From positions 1-64,000 of the forward strand of contig JBFMGC010000013.1 of assembly GCA_040752815.1 (NCBI GenBank): DNA of 64,000 nucleotides. Reading direction: 5' to 3'. A model generated the notes under the pieces. It ran no database searches. It was not told the DNA's origin and saw only the letters and a program-made list of their open reading frames with translations. A program made the translations under genes and the position numbers. The DNA comes from Candidatus Zixiibacteriota bacterium (GTDB taxonomy: Bacteria; Zixibacteria; MSB-5A5; GN15; FEB-12). Shown here one piece after another: positions 16,160-25,000 of this stretch. Position 1 is the first letter of the stretch; each line of letters starts with the position of its first letter.

Positions 16160-17605
16160 TCAGACTCGACCGAGCAGTTGCCTGATTCGAGTAACAAGTT
16201 GAGCGCGTGGGACATCCTCCTGGAAGCCTTCAGCTTTGAGCCAGTCTCCACGGTCGGAGGTATCACCGGATTTCGAGGCCCCCGCAGCCAGATTCTTAAT
16301 CCGGACCTGGCCGGCCTCGAACTCATTTGAACCGGCTATGATGGCTAGCGGGATACCGACTTTGTCGGCGTACTTGATCTGGCGCGTAAGGTTTTTCGTG
16401 TCACCCGAGAAGATCTCGCTGTTGATCCCCGCTTCGCGCAGTTCTCGCAGCATGTGAAGATAGTCCCCCAGCCGGGACTGATCCATCACCGTAACCAGAA
16501 CCTGCGAGGTCGTCCGGGGTAACTGGAGAGCTTTCAGCTCGATGAGCGCCGCCAGCAGGCGATCGACTCCAATAGAGGACCCTACAGCAGGCACGGCCTG
16601 ACTTTGAAATCTCTCCACCAGATTGTCGTAGCGGCCACCTGAAAAAACCGAGCCATAGGCCGGAAGATCGAGCAAGGTTGTCTCGAACACCGTGCCGGTG
16701 TAATATCCCAGTCCGCGGACAATAGTGAAATCGATTACCGCCTTGCGGTCATCCACGCCCATGTCCTGCAGGTGCTGTTTCACCTGGTTCAACTCAATCA
16801 GACCTTCGGCCGACACGGTAATAGATCCCAACTCGCGTTCGATCCAAGCCAGGCTACCGGACTCAGCGACAAGTACTTCATCCACGAACCTCCCGAGTCT
16901 GCCAATCTGCTCCTTCGGCAGATCGAGACCGGGTATCTTCGCGCCCGATTCATCTACCCGCCCTGACGCGAGCTCTGCCATCACCGCCTTTGCGCCCTGT
17001 CTCTCGAATTTATCGAGCACCCGCATAACATCGGGACCGCGCTCCGGCGGCATTCCTGCCCACGCGACGAGTCCGTTAAGGACCTTTCGGTTGGAATAAC
17101 GTACCTTGAAACGTTCAATGCCGAGTCGCTCCATCGTGCCGACCATCGCGGCGACAATCTCAGCATCGGCGAGCATGTTGCGCGTGCCCACTATGTCAAT
17201 GTCGAACTGCATGAACTCACGGAATCGGCCCGGCCCCGGTTTGTCCGCGCGCCAGACGTTGCCATACTGGTAGCGCCGGAACGGGAGCGGCAGATCGGGC
17301 TGCGACGCCACATAGCGCGCCAGCGAGAGCGTGAATTCGTAGCGCAGCGCCATCTCGACATCATCCGGCCCGCGAAATCCGAACAGCTCGGCGAGCGAGT
17401 CGCGCGTATAGTGCGGGCCGAGCAAGATGTCGGCTCCCTCAATCGAGGCCGTCTGCAGCGGCTGAAACCCGAGAAGTTCGACCGCCCGGCGAATCCTGCC
17501 GATCATCTCCTCGCGAGCCGCCTGCTGGTCGGGGGGATAATCGCGAAACCCCTTCAGCAACTGCGCCTTTACTCGTTGCGGTTTTATCTTATCGGTCTTG
17601 CCCAT
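16160..17605 (-). CDS. hisS: Histidyl-tRNA synthetase
   Basis: The 481-residue class II synthetase charges tRNA-His. Near the N-terminus GFRDYPP opens the catalytic domain. Motif 2 is seen as FRRYQYGNVWRADKPGPGRFREF. The histidine-specific loop appears as GLGYYTGTVFE, and the motif 3 region as SSIGVDRLLAAL. The C-terminal anticodon-binding domain follows from about residue 380 (TTSQVLVTVMD onward). The length exceeds the usual 420 or so of many bacterial enzymes and resembles the longer archaeal/eukaryal-like branch. The ATG at 17605 lacks a clear ribosome site. Confidence 0.93.
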   Translation of the reverse strand: MGKTDKIKPQRVKAQLLKGFRDYPPDQQAAREEMIGRIRRAVELLGFQPLQTASIEGADILLGPHYTRDSLAELFGFRGPDDVEMALRYEFTLSLARYVASQPDLPLPFRRYQYGNVWRADKPGPGRFREFMQFDIDIVGTRNMLADAEIVAAMVGTMERLGIERFKVRYSNRKVLNGLVAWAGMPPERGPDVMRVLDKFERQGAKAVMAELASGRVDESGAKIPGLDLPKEQIGRLGRFVDEVLVAESGSLAWIERELGSITVSAEGLIELNQVKQHLQDMGVDDRKAVIDFTIVRGLGYYTGTVFETTLLDLPAYGSVFSGGRYDNLVERFQSQAVPAVGSSIGVDRLLAALIELKALQLPRTTSQVLVTVMDQSRLGDYLHMLRELREAGINSEIFSGDTKNLTRQIKYADKVGIPLAIIAGSNEFEAGQVRIKNLAAGASKSGDTSDRGDWLKAEGFQEDVPRAQLVTRIRQLLGRV

Positions 17606-17738
17606 GTCAATTCGGACGTGTCGTTCGTGTCCAAGGTGACAAACTACACTTCCACCGCTCGTGAGAAAGTTTTTTTTAAGTGAATCGCCCCGCCACTGAC
17701 TATTCCATCCCCCGCCGCGGTCGGCAGACCGACCCCCG

Positions 17739-18299
17739 TCACTCTATTCGATCTATCCAAGGCTGGATGGAAAACCGGTCGACCAGCTCGTTCATGAGAA
17801 CGGTCGCCTCGGCAACCGACTTGAATTGCCCCACCCTCACGCGATAGTAGGTTCGGTTGTCATAGGTTATCGTAGTGACAAACGGTTGGTAGCCTCGCTC
17901 TGTGTAGACGCTCACCAGATATCGCGCGTATTCCGGGGTTTCCGAAGACGCGATCTGCACCGTGTAGCCGCCGCCGCTCGGAGCGGGCGGCATCGGGCCG
18001 GGCGACTCCACGGGACGAGAAGTCTCAACCGCGGACGGCGGCTCGGGTTTCGTTTCCGGCTGGGGCCGCACCTCGGGAGGCAGCGCCGCCGGATCGGCCA
18101 CAGCCGACTGAGCGGGATCAGACTCCGCTTGCGCGGTGGTTTCGGCGCTTGACGCCGAGGGATCGAGGCTTGCACTATCGTTGGCCTCGAGATCCCGGAC
18201 TTCCTGTTCCAGTCTCGCCGCTTCTTTCTGCTTCTCGGAGCATCCGTGTGTAACTGCCAGCATCAAACCGGCGAGCAATAGCATTTTAAGCGATCTCAT
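17739..18299 (-). CDS. SPOR-domain lipoprotein
   Basis: The 186-residue product has a lipoprotein signal with Cys20 (AVTHGC), a short coiled coil (EKQKEAARLEQEVRDLE), a long Pro/Glu/Ala-rich linker, and a C-terminal SPOR domain from about residue 110 (YTVQIASSETPEYARYL ... YYRVRVGQF). SPOR domains bind peptidoglycan strands stripped of stem peptides and often direct proteins to the division septum. The ATG follows GAGGAGG at 5 nt. It is divergent from the CBS-like gene, with its own promoter. Confidence 0.86.
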   Translation of the reverse strand: MRSLKMLLLAGLMLAVTHGCSEKQKEAARLEQEVRDLEANDSASLDPSASSAETTAQAESDPAQSAVADPAALPPEVRPQPETKPEPPSAVETSRPVESPGPMPPAPSGGGYTVQIASSETPEYARYLVSVYTERGYQPFVTTITYDNRTYYRVRVGQFKSVAEATVLMNELVDRFSIQPWIDRIE

Positions 18300-18362
18300 A
18301 ACACCTCCTCAGGCGCCGGGTTATGGCCTCGACTCATCGGGAACCGCCTGTTGTCTGAGGCA

Positions 18363-18392
18363 TATAAACCAGCGCCGGGTCGGTCGTGTCAA
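18363..18392 (-). promoter_or_regulatory. Promoter for the SPOR lipoprotein gene
   Basis: On the minus strand, TTGACA at 18392-18387 and TTTATA at 18368-18363 are 18 nt apart, about 63 nt before the ATG. Confidence 0.6.
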
Positions 18393-18424
18393 GAAGTTTA
18401 GCGAAGCCCCTCTCAAGTAAAGCC

Positions 18425-18453
18425 TTGATAACGGTGCGGGCTTGTGATACCAT
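18425..18453 (+). promoter_or_regulatory. Promoter for the CBS-like/DUF1573 operon
   Basis: TTGATA at 18425-18430 and TACCAT at 18448-18453 are separated by 17 nt, with the ATG at 18476. Confidence 0.55.
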
Positions 18454-18475
18454 AGGCGGCTGTAAGGTCAACGCT

Positions 18476-19468
18476 ATGAGATTATACGACGATTTGTTGG
18501 AACTGGTCGGCAATACGCCGATGCTGCGCCTGAGAAGCGGCATCCCTAATCCGGGCCCCCGCGCCTATGTCAAACTGGAGTTTCTCAATCCCACCGGATC
18601 GGTCAAGGACCGTATGGTGCTGCACGTCGTGCGCAAAGCGCTCCGTAACGAACGTCTCAAACCGGGCGATACGATCATTGACAACACGTCGGGTAACACC
18701 GGCGTAGCGATGGGTATGGTTGCGGCGAGAACCGGCCTGCGCGCGATAGTGGTCACTCCGGACAAAACCAGCCAGGAAAAAATAGACCTGATACGCTCGT
18801 TCGGCGCCGAGGTGATTGTTACCCCGACCACCGCCACCCACGATGACCCTGCGGGCTGTTGGGCGGTCGCCCGGAAACTGGCCCGCGAGAGCGGGTATTT
18901 CGACCTCGATCAGTATGACAGCCAGGACAATGTCGAGGCCCATTATCTCACCACCGGGCCGGAGATCTGGGACGACACCGGCGGCCTGATCACTCATTTC
19001 GTCTGCGGCATAGGAACCGGCGGCACGTTTTCGGGGGCGGCTCGGTACCTGAGGGAAGAGAACCCGGCGATAAAACTGATCGCGGTCGATCCGGAAGGTT
19101 CCATATTCGCGGAGTACATCCGAAGTCGGCGGATCACCGAGGCCACAATCTACAAGGTTGAGGGGATCGGCTCCGATGTCATCACCAAAGCGCTTCACCC
19201 TCACCTGGTGGATGAGGTAATCACCGTATCGGACAGGGATGCCTTCAACCGGGCCCGGCAGATAGCCCGCGAGGAAGGTATCTCGGCAGGGGGATCATCG
19301 GGTGCGGTGGCGGTCGCCATGGAGCAGGTCGCCGCCCAGGCCGGCTCCGACGCGCTGATCGTTGGGGTCTTCGCCGACGCGGGCACTCGTTATCTCAGCA
19401 AATGTTTCAACGACCAGTGGATGCGTCAACACGGGTTCTTGCAGACAACGGAGGAAGTGAAGTCATGA
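18476..19468 (+). CDS. PLP-dependent cysteine synthase / cystathionine beta-synthase-like enzyme
   Basis: The 330-residue enzyme is a fold-type II PLP protein. PTGSVKDRM (near residue 35) holds the Schiff-base Lys. NTSGNTGVAMG binds the substrate carboxylate, GIGTGGTFSGAARYL binds the PLP phosphate, and SAGGSSGAV contacts the pyridine ring. The GTFSGAARYLRE and EGIGSD patterns favour the cystathionine beta-synthase subgroup over CysK; the C-terminal CBS pair and N-terminal haem domain of animal enzymes are absent. It would make cysteine or cystathionine from serine derivatives. The ATG at 18476 has AAGG 8 nt upstream. Its TGA overlaps the next gene's ATG (ATGA). Confidence 0.87.
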   Translation: MRLYDDLLELVGNTPMLRLRSGIPNPGPRAYVKLEFLNPTGSVKDRMVLHVVRKALRNERLKPGDTIIDNTSGNTGVAMGMVAARTGLRAIVVTPDKTSQEKIDLIRSFGAEVIVTPTTATHDDPAGCWAVARKLARESGYFDLDQYDSQDNVEAHYLTTGPEIWDDTGGLITHFVCGIGTGGTFSGAARYLREENPAIKLIAVDPEGSIFAEYIRSRRITEATIYKVEGIGSDVITKALHPHLVDEVITVSDRDAFNRARQIAREEGISAGGSSGAVAVAMEQVAAQAGSDALIVGVFADAGTRYLSKCFNDQWMRQHGFLQTTEEVKS

Positions 19469-20163
19469 CGTTGCGCACGGCGCTTGCAGCGGCTGTGTTG
19501 GTATGCCTGGGGCCATTGGCTCCCGCTTTCGCGCAGCAACTGCCGGATCTAAGATTCACCGAGGAACGGTTCGATATCGGCTGTGTCGGCGTAGATTTCA
19601 AGATCAGGCACACGTTCCGGATGGTCAATCACGGCGCACAACCGATTCATATCGATACCGTCACCGCGCATTGTGATTGCACTGAGGTTCGCTTTAGGGA
19701 CTCGACTGTCGCCCCGGGAGATACCGCCGAGATTCTGATGATTTTCAGTACCGCCAATTTCTATGGGTTTGTCGAAAAAGATGTTCGGGTGGTCTCCAAT
19801 GATCCCAAAATGCCGGCCCAGGAGATTCTCTACTCCGCGGTTGTCGGACAGTGGCTTTTAAGGGTCGAACCCAAGCCGACCCACGTAATCTTCCTGCCGC
19901 CTCAGCGGACCCGGACTGCCGAACTGGTTAACCATGCCCTGGACAAAATCAGCGTAAAGGACGTCTACATCGAAGATCCTTTCGTTGACATCAAGATAGT
20001 CGACGGTGAAGCGTCAAAGGGAGAAACTGTCAAATTCGAGCTAACCCCAAAAACCGATCTTCCCTCCGGCACCCACCTGACTAATTATACCGTGACTATA
20101 AACCCGCACCGCGACGCGCCTCCCCTGCGGATTACGATTCCTGTAAAAGTAGCCAGGTACTAG
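19465..20163 (+). CDS. Exported DUF1573 protein
   Basis: The 232-residue protein has a signal peptide (cut near AFAQQ) and an Ig-like DUF1573 domain: FDIGCVGVDFKIRHTFRMVNHG, then HCDCTEVRF, then VAPGDTAEI and VVSNDP. These beta-sandwich domains occur in envelope proteins of the Bacteroidetes and FCB relatives and have no known enzymatic role. A second sandwich fills the C-terminal half. The start overlaps the synthase stop by four bases (ATGA) with GGAGGAAG upstream, so translation is coupled. Why a sulfur amino-acid enzyme is paired with this protein is not clear. Confidence 0.82.
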   Translation: MTLRTALAAAVLVCLGPLAPAFAQQLPDLRFTEERFDIGCVGVDFKIRHTFRMVNHGAQPIHIDTVTAHCDCTEVRFRDSTVAPGDTAEILMIFSTANFYGFVEKDVRVVSNDPKMPAQEILYSAVVGQWLLRVEPKPTHVIFLPPQRTRTAELVNHALDKISVKDVYIEDPFVDIKIVDGEASKGETVKFELTPKTDLPSGTHLTNYTVTINPHRDAPPLRITIPVKVARY

Positions 20164-20304
20164 GGGCCGAAGCAGACCAATCTCATACGGCAGAGGCTGC
20201 ATGCCGTGCAGGGGACGTCCTTGTCTGCCACGAACGGTCGGTGTGTCACGTGAGACTGTTCGCATATCTTATCCAAAGACGCTGTCTCAAAACCTCGTTC
20301 TATT

Positions 20305-20367
20305 GCGTTAGGTTTTGCTTCGGGCCCGACTCGCCCTGCGGGCCGGGCTCGAAGTGTGACCTGACGC
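20305..20367. repeat. 63-nt palindromic element, copy 1
   Basis: The ends GCGTTAGGT and ACCTGACGC pair with one wobble. An inner stem pairs TTCGGGCCCG with CGGGCTCGAA, apart from one wobble pair and small bulges. A second element of exactly 63 nt with the same terminal bases (GCGTCAGGC/ACCTAACGC) lies at 36780-36842. Confidence 0.7.
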
Positions 20368-20409
20368 CGCTACCGTCAAACATACTGCGGCGGCAGGACT
20401 TAGTCGGGG

Positions 20410-20438
20410 CCCTCTTCCATCGGGTCCGGACAAGGACC
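20410..20438. repeat. Dispersed 29-nt repeat, inverted copy of 1585-1613
   Basis: 28 of 29 bases match the reverse complement of 1585-1613. The following CTGCCGCAAC also matches the sequence flanking the first copy, where about 20 extra bases intervene. Confidence 0.75.
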
Positions 20439-20527
20439 TGCCGCAACACTTTTCGACTTTCGCGACAGCCTCCAAATGTCGTGTCACCCGTTGCTATTCC
20501 TGAATGGTCTGGAGTCCCCCCAAAAAG

Positions 20528-20557
20528 AAAAGGCCGCCATGAAAAGGGCGGCCTTTT
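20528..20557 (-). terminator. Intrinsic terminator of the ferredoxin gene
   Basis: An 11-bp stem (AAAAGGCCGCC and its complement) with an 8-nt loop; on the minus strand it is followed by TTTT-C-TTTTT. It lies 14 nt after the ferredoxin stop. Confidence 0.85.
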
Positions 20558-20571
20558 AATATCGGTTCAGC

Positions 20572-20760
20572 CTAAACAGCCTTCTCGATGCAGTCCACCG
20601 GGCAGACTTCCACGCAATGGGGGCCATCGGCCTGATCCTCACACTCGTTGCAGGTGTCAGGATTAATGATATAGATGTCACCCTCGGTGATAGACTCGGT
20701 AGGACACTCCGGCAAGCACAGACCGCAGGCGGTGCATTCGTCGGTGATTGTCATGGCCAT
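20572..20760 (-). CDS. 2[4Fe-4S] ferredoxin
   Basis: This 62-residue electron carrier has the clusters CTACGLCLPECP and, in the C-terminal half, CNECEDQADGPHCVEVCP. The longer gap between the second and third Cys of the latter (C-x2-C-x8-C-x3-C) is the YfhL/Allochromatium-type pattern, which is known to lower the reduction potential of that cluster. The ATG at 20760 has GGAGG 7 nt upstream; a longer frame starting at 20853 was rejected. The gene stands alone with a strong terminator. No enzyme that would use it is adjacent. Confidence 0.92.
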   Translation of the reverse strand: MAMTITDECTACGLCLPECPTESITEGDIYIINPDTCNECEDQADGPHCVEVCPVDCIEKAV

Positions 20761-20923
20761 AGAAAAACCTCCAGGCAAAGTTCCAAGTTCGCAGCCAAAT
20801 TCGCGGGCCAATATATGCAAACCGGTCTCCCGATCAAGAACATTATTGAGCATTAAAGAGTTCGCCGGGATGTGCCTCGATCAGTGCACCCCTCCCCTTC
20901 ATAGCCCGTCTCAGACTAACCAA

Positions 20924-21781
20924 CTACGGACAGCTCGGGAGTACGTCGAGCTCGCCGAACAGGTAATCGATCAGCACCGTAATATCGCCGATAGACACAT
21001 CGTCCCAATCGAGCGGCGGGTCTAGAAGCGTGCCCGACAGATTGACATCGCACTCGGCTATGCAGGGCGGTTCCGGCTCGCCCAGAAAGAGAAACCCGAT
21101 TAAGGTAGTGATGTCGCCTATGGTAGGCTCATCTCCTCCGATGCCATTGGCATCGCCAACCTGCCCGCTGCAGCAGTTTACCACAAAGCAGCGCACCCCG
21201 CCCCAGGTTGGTTCGATAAGGCCGTCAGGATTCGCCCATTCCCAAGCTGCCCCGGGAGCGGCCTGGCAGGTATCGATACAGATGTGGCGCCCGTTGTCGT
21301 CGGGATCGGAGCTGAACTCAATTGTTAGTGTGAGGTTGTTGAACCCAGCCGGCAGACCCCCGCCCGGGGCAGAATTGACCCCGGCAAGCACAACCACCAC
21401 CGTGTCCTGGCCGGTGGTATTCCCGCCCCCGGTGGGCTGAGGAAAGCCGTACCCCGCGCCGCCACCGATCTTGTTAAAGTGATTAACGAAGACCTGGTGC
21501 CACCCGAGGCCGGTGAACGCCCCCATAGCCGTCCCCTGGACAGACACCCAGTCGGCTCCGTCAGGCGAATAGATCTTGAACCCGTTGGCAGTCAGGTAGC
21601 TGCGACCGGGCGGCGCGCCCGCCGCGTTGTAGCGGAGGGTCAGGGCGTGAGTTAACCCACCGGCAAGTATTGAATCGTGGGAGACATTAGTAATGCTGTG
21701 AATCGTAATCGAGGTCTGAGCCGATACGGAGGCGGCAATCAGCGCCAGGCATCCGATCGTAAGGAAACTTGCGGCCTTCAT
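20924..21781 (-). CDS. Secreted protein with C-terminal paired dockerin-like modules
   Basis: The 285-residue product has a signal peptide (MKAASFLTIGC... cut near VSAQ). A beta-rich domain spans residues 22-200 and resembles the cohesin-like/extracellular sandwich found in dockerin proteins of this lineage. The C-terminus has GDANGIGGDEPTIGDITTLI and DWDDVSIGDITVLIDYLF, two calcium-loop/helix modules in which TIGD replaces part of the usual loop. Such modules are thought to attach or assemble surface proteins. The ATG at 21781 follows AGGAGAG at 5 nt. Confidence 0.8.
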   Translation of the reverse strand: MKAASFLTIGCLALIAASVSAQTSITIHSITNVSHDSILAGGLTHALTLRYNAAGAPPGRSYLTANGFKIYSPDGADWVSVQGTAMGAFTGLGWHQVFVNHFNKIGGGAGYGFPQPTGGGNTTGQDTVVVVLAGVNSAPGGGLPAGFNNLTLTIEFSSDPDDNGRHICIDTCQAAPGAAWEWANPDGLIEPTWGGVRCFVVNCCSGQVGDANGIGGDEPTIGDITTLIGFLFLGEPEPPCIAECDVNLSGTLLDPPLDWDDVSIGDITVLIDYLFGELDVLPSCP

Positions 21782-21864
21782 AGCATCTCTCCTGAGCAGA
21801 CTCGTGACGCGACTGTTCGCAATAATGTGAGAACACACACGGGTATGTCCTTGCCGTCACCGGC

Positions 21865-21893
21865 AACATAAGTCGGACACAACCGCTTGTCAA
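21865..21893 (-). promoter_or_regulatory. Promoter of the small dockerin gene
   Basis: On the minus strand, TTGACA (21893-21888) and TATGTT (21870-21865) are 17 nt apart. A perfect hairpin (TTGCCG-GTGA-CGGCAA, 21851-21866) would sit close to the 5' end of the transcript. Confidence 0.7.
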
Positions 21894-21931
21894 AGCTTTT
21901 TGCAGGTCAGGTTGCAGCCACAGGAGTAGAA

Positions 21932-21966
21932 AAAGAGACGCCTGTCGTACCGACGGGCGTCTCTTT
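21932..21966 (-). terminator. Intrinsic terminator after the large dockerin gene
   Basis: A long hairpin of about 16 bp with a three-base loop, outer arm AAAGAGACGCC. On the minus strand it is followed by a T-run, and it lies about 65 nt beyond the stop of the 1320-residue protein gene. Confidence 0.8.
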
Positions 21967-22030
21967 CGTTAGAGGTTCCGTGATCAGGTAACTCGTTACC
22001 CGAAGACGAGCTGCCTGTCTTTTTCAACCG

Positions 22031-25000
22031 TTACAAGCAATCCGGCAGCCCCAGCGTCTGGCCCGTGATAAACAGGTAATCGATCAGTACGGTAATGTCA
22101 CCGATTGTAATGTCATCACAGGTCGGATTGGCTCCGCCGGATTGATTGATGTCCGCTTCTGGCAGACAAAGGATAACTCCGTCGCAAGTTCCGGTAATGA
22201 ACTTGGCGTCGATCATCGTCGTTACATCGCCGATAGTCGGATCGTCGTCGCCACTACTGTTGGCATCGCCGACTCGGCCAACGCAGCAACTTGGAGCTGT
22301 CACACCGTAGATCTCAAAGGCCAAATCTACCGACATTGGGAACAACGGATGCTGTAGCGGATACCGCAACTCAATCCAGCCAGGAATCTGGTCAGGCTCC
22401 TGGCCCAGGGTCCAGACAGCATCATCGTTCCAATGTTCGCGTGACGTCTTCCACCCGAACATCGGCCCCTCAAGAGGCATCTGGACTTGAACGTCCAGCC
22501 AGTACACTTTCGGCGCACTGGGAGTGCCGGTCTGCCTCCAGCAGGGGTCTTCTATTTCAAATGTGTACATGAAGATCTGGTGGTCCCCAGGGAAGAGGTA
22601 CAGCTCCTGACTTGGATCGTACCAGCCTTCATTGAGGGCTATCGGCAACGGTTCGTAACGGTACGTTCCCGGAGCAAACACCGTCAGACAGTTCAGCGTA
22701 CCAGGTCTGCTGTAATCCTCACCTGCGGCCGGAATGTCCTCATGGAAACTCAGAATAAAGTAGACCTGGCTGTGATCGGGTACCATATCCTGGAACCAGG
22801 ACCCGTATACCACAACCTTTGTGATTTGCCCGGTTTCGGTGCACTGGAAGTCATCGGCAAGCACCACACGTTGAGTTGCCATGACATCCATGCCCATCGG
22901 AGTCAAATCAGGCGGCTGTACCCATTTGAGATGTTCAAGAGTCTCGCAGATGTCAGCAATGCCGTTGCCATTGACATCTACACAGGTTGTTCCATCACCC
23001 TTATAGATACCCTGACTCGCCGCACAGTCAGCCTGGGTGACAACCGTACAACTCCCATCCGGGTAACAGCACGCACCGGTTGCTTCAACCGGGCACTGGA
23101 ACGTGGCGCAGTTCTGTCCTGCGTACCAAGTACCATTGTAGGTTTGGCTACACACTGTCGATATTGTGTTGACACAGATTGCCGCATCACCATAACAGCA
23201 GGCACCCATAGTGACAACACCTTCGCAGGCATCGTCCACACCGTTCATATTGGCATCACCAGCGCAGACTGTGCCGTTACCGGCATAGGTCCCACCCGCC
23301 GCCGCACAGGCTGCCTGCATCATCAGCTGGCAACTGCCGTTGTCAAAGCAGCATGCTCCGGTTGGGACGACACCCTCGCAGGCGTCATCCACCCCGTTAG
23401 GTGGGTTGACGTCACCAAGGCAGGCAGTACCATTCCCAAGATACGTGCCACCTCCGCTCGTACAATCAGGCTGAGTGACCACCGCGCAGGAACCATTAGG
23501 ATAGCAGCAAGCGCCAGTAGGCGGTTGTCCCGCGACTCCGTATATACCAAAGGCCAAGTCAGCCGATCTGCCTGCATAGTACCAGTGATTGGACGGGAAG
23601 ATGAGTTCGTTCCAGTCGATCGTACTTCCGTCGTCCACACCCGCTGCCCATACAGCGTCATCGTTCCAGGGTGGCATGGACGTTTTCCAGCCAAACACTG
23701 CCGCCTGATCCTCAGGATATGCCTGAACATCCAGCCAGTATACCTTTGGAGCAGCCACCGTGCCAAACTGGAAGCACTGGAATTCCGACACATCAAAGGT
23801 GTACTGCCAGCAAACAGCATCACCATTCGGGTATGGGAACCAGGTGGACGGTGGATTGAACCATCCCTCCTGGAGATTAGTGGCGATCGGCACAACTACA
23901 AATGGCGGGCTGTCCATGCGACAAATGAGATTGCCAGGTCTACTGTAATCCTCACCTGTGGCCGGAATGTCTTCGTGGATGCTCAGGACAAACCTAACCC
24001 TTCGCGGATCACCGAACGGCAGGTAGTCATGCCACCAGGATCCGAATACTCGAATCTCTGTAATCGGCCCCGTTAACTGACACTGGAAATCGGCAGCCAA
24101 CAGGAACCCCGAGGTAGCACCCGGTGGATATGTACAGTTGACATCATCGCCAAACTGGAAGTCCGGCGGCTGGTACCATTTCAGTTCACCTTGCGGGTTC
24201 TCGCACGCGTCATCAGCTCCATTGCCGTTATTATCACCTGCACAGACGGTTCCGTCGCCGAGATAAGCTCCGGTACAGAGACCCGCAGTCGTCACATAGC
24301 ACGTTCCGTCTGGACGGCAGCAGGCACCTTGCGGCAAGACCTGCTCGCAGGCGTCATCCACGCCATTGCCGTTTGCGTCACCCAGACAGACGGTGCCATC
24401 TCCGAGGTAGATGCCCTGGACTGGACCACCAACACACGCGGCCTGAGTAACCACGGCACAACTTCCGTTGGGATAGCAGCAAGCTCCAGTTGGAGTAACA
24501 CCCTCGCAGGCGTCATCGACACCATTTCCGTTAGCGTCGCCCAGACAAACGGTGCCATCTCCGAGGTAGATGCCCTGGACTGGACCACCAACACATGCGG
24601 CCTGAGTAACCACGGCACAACTTCCGTTGGGATAGCAACAAGCTCCAGTTGGAGCAACACCCTCGCAGGCGTCATCTACACCGTTGCCGTTAGCATCACC
24701 TAAACAGACGGTACCATCACCCAGGTAGGTACCACCAGCGGGACCACCAACACACGCAGCCTGAGTAACCACGGCACAACTTCCGTTGGGATAGCAGCAA
24801 GCTCCAGTCGGAGCGCTGCCGGTTACCACAAAGGCCAAATCGAGCGATGTTCGGTAGCACTCATGAGAAATCACGCCCATCCGCACTATGAAGTTCCTGC
24901 CCATTATGTCTACAGAGACCCACTCAGGGTTGAATGGCCAATTGAACGTCTCAGTCAGTTGCAGGCCCTCGGGAGGAATCGGGCCGTTAAATATCACCTG

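Larger units (their letters stand above)
20164..20527. other. Convergent 360-nt spacer without a gene
   Basis: It separates the DUF1573 gene from the ferredoxin gene transcribed towards it. I find no coding frame with support. It contains the long palindrome 20305-20367, the dispersed repeat 20410-20438 and, at its end, the ferredoxin terminator. Confidence 0.6.

Noticed and set aside
22487-24076. 529-codon plus-strand frame
   Set aside because: Antisense to the large dockerin protein; the repeated Cys-rich coding sequence keeps the opposite strand open by chance.
24345-24815. Regular 159-nt repeats, considered as a CRISPR-like array
   Set aside because: The period is a multiple of three, the repeats lie inside a coding frame and encode Cys-rich protein units, and there are no short repeats with unique spacers.
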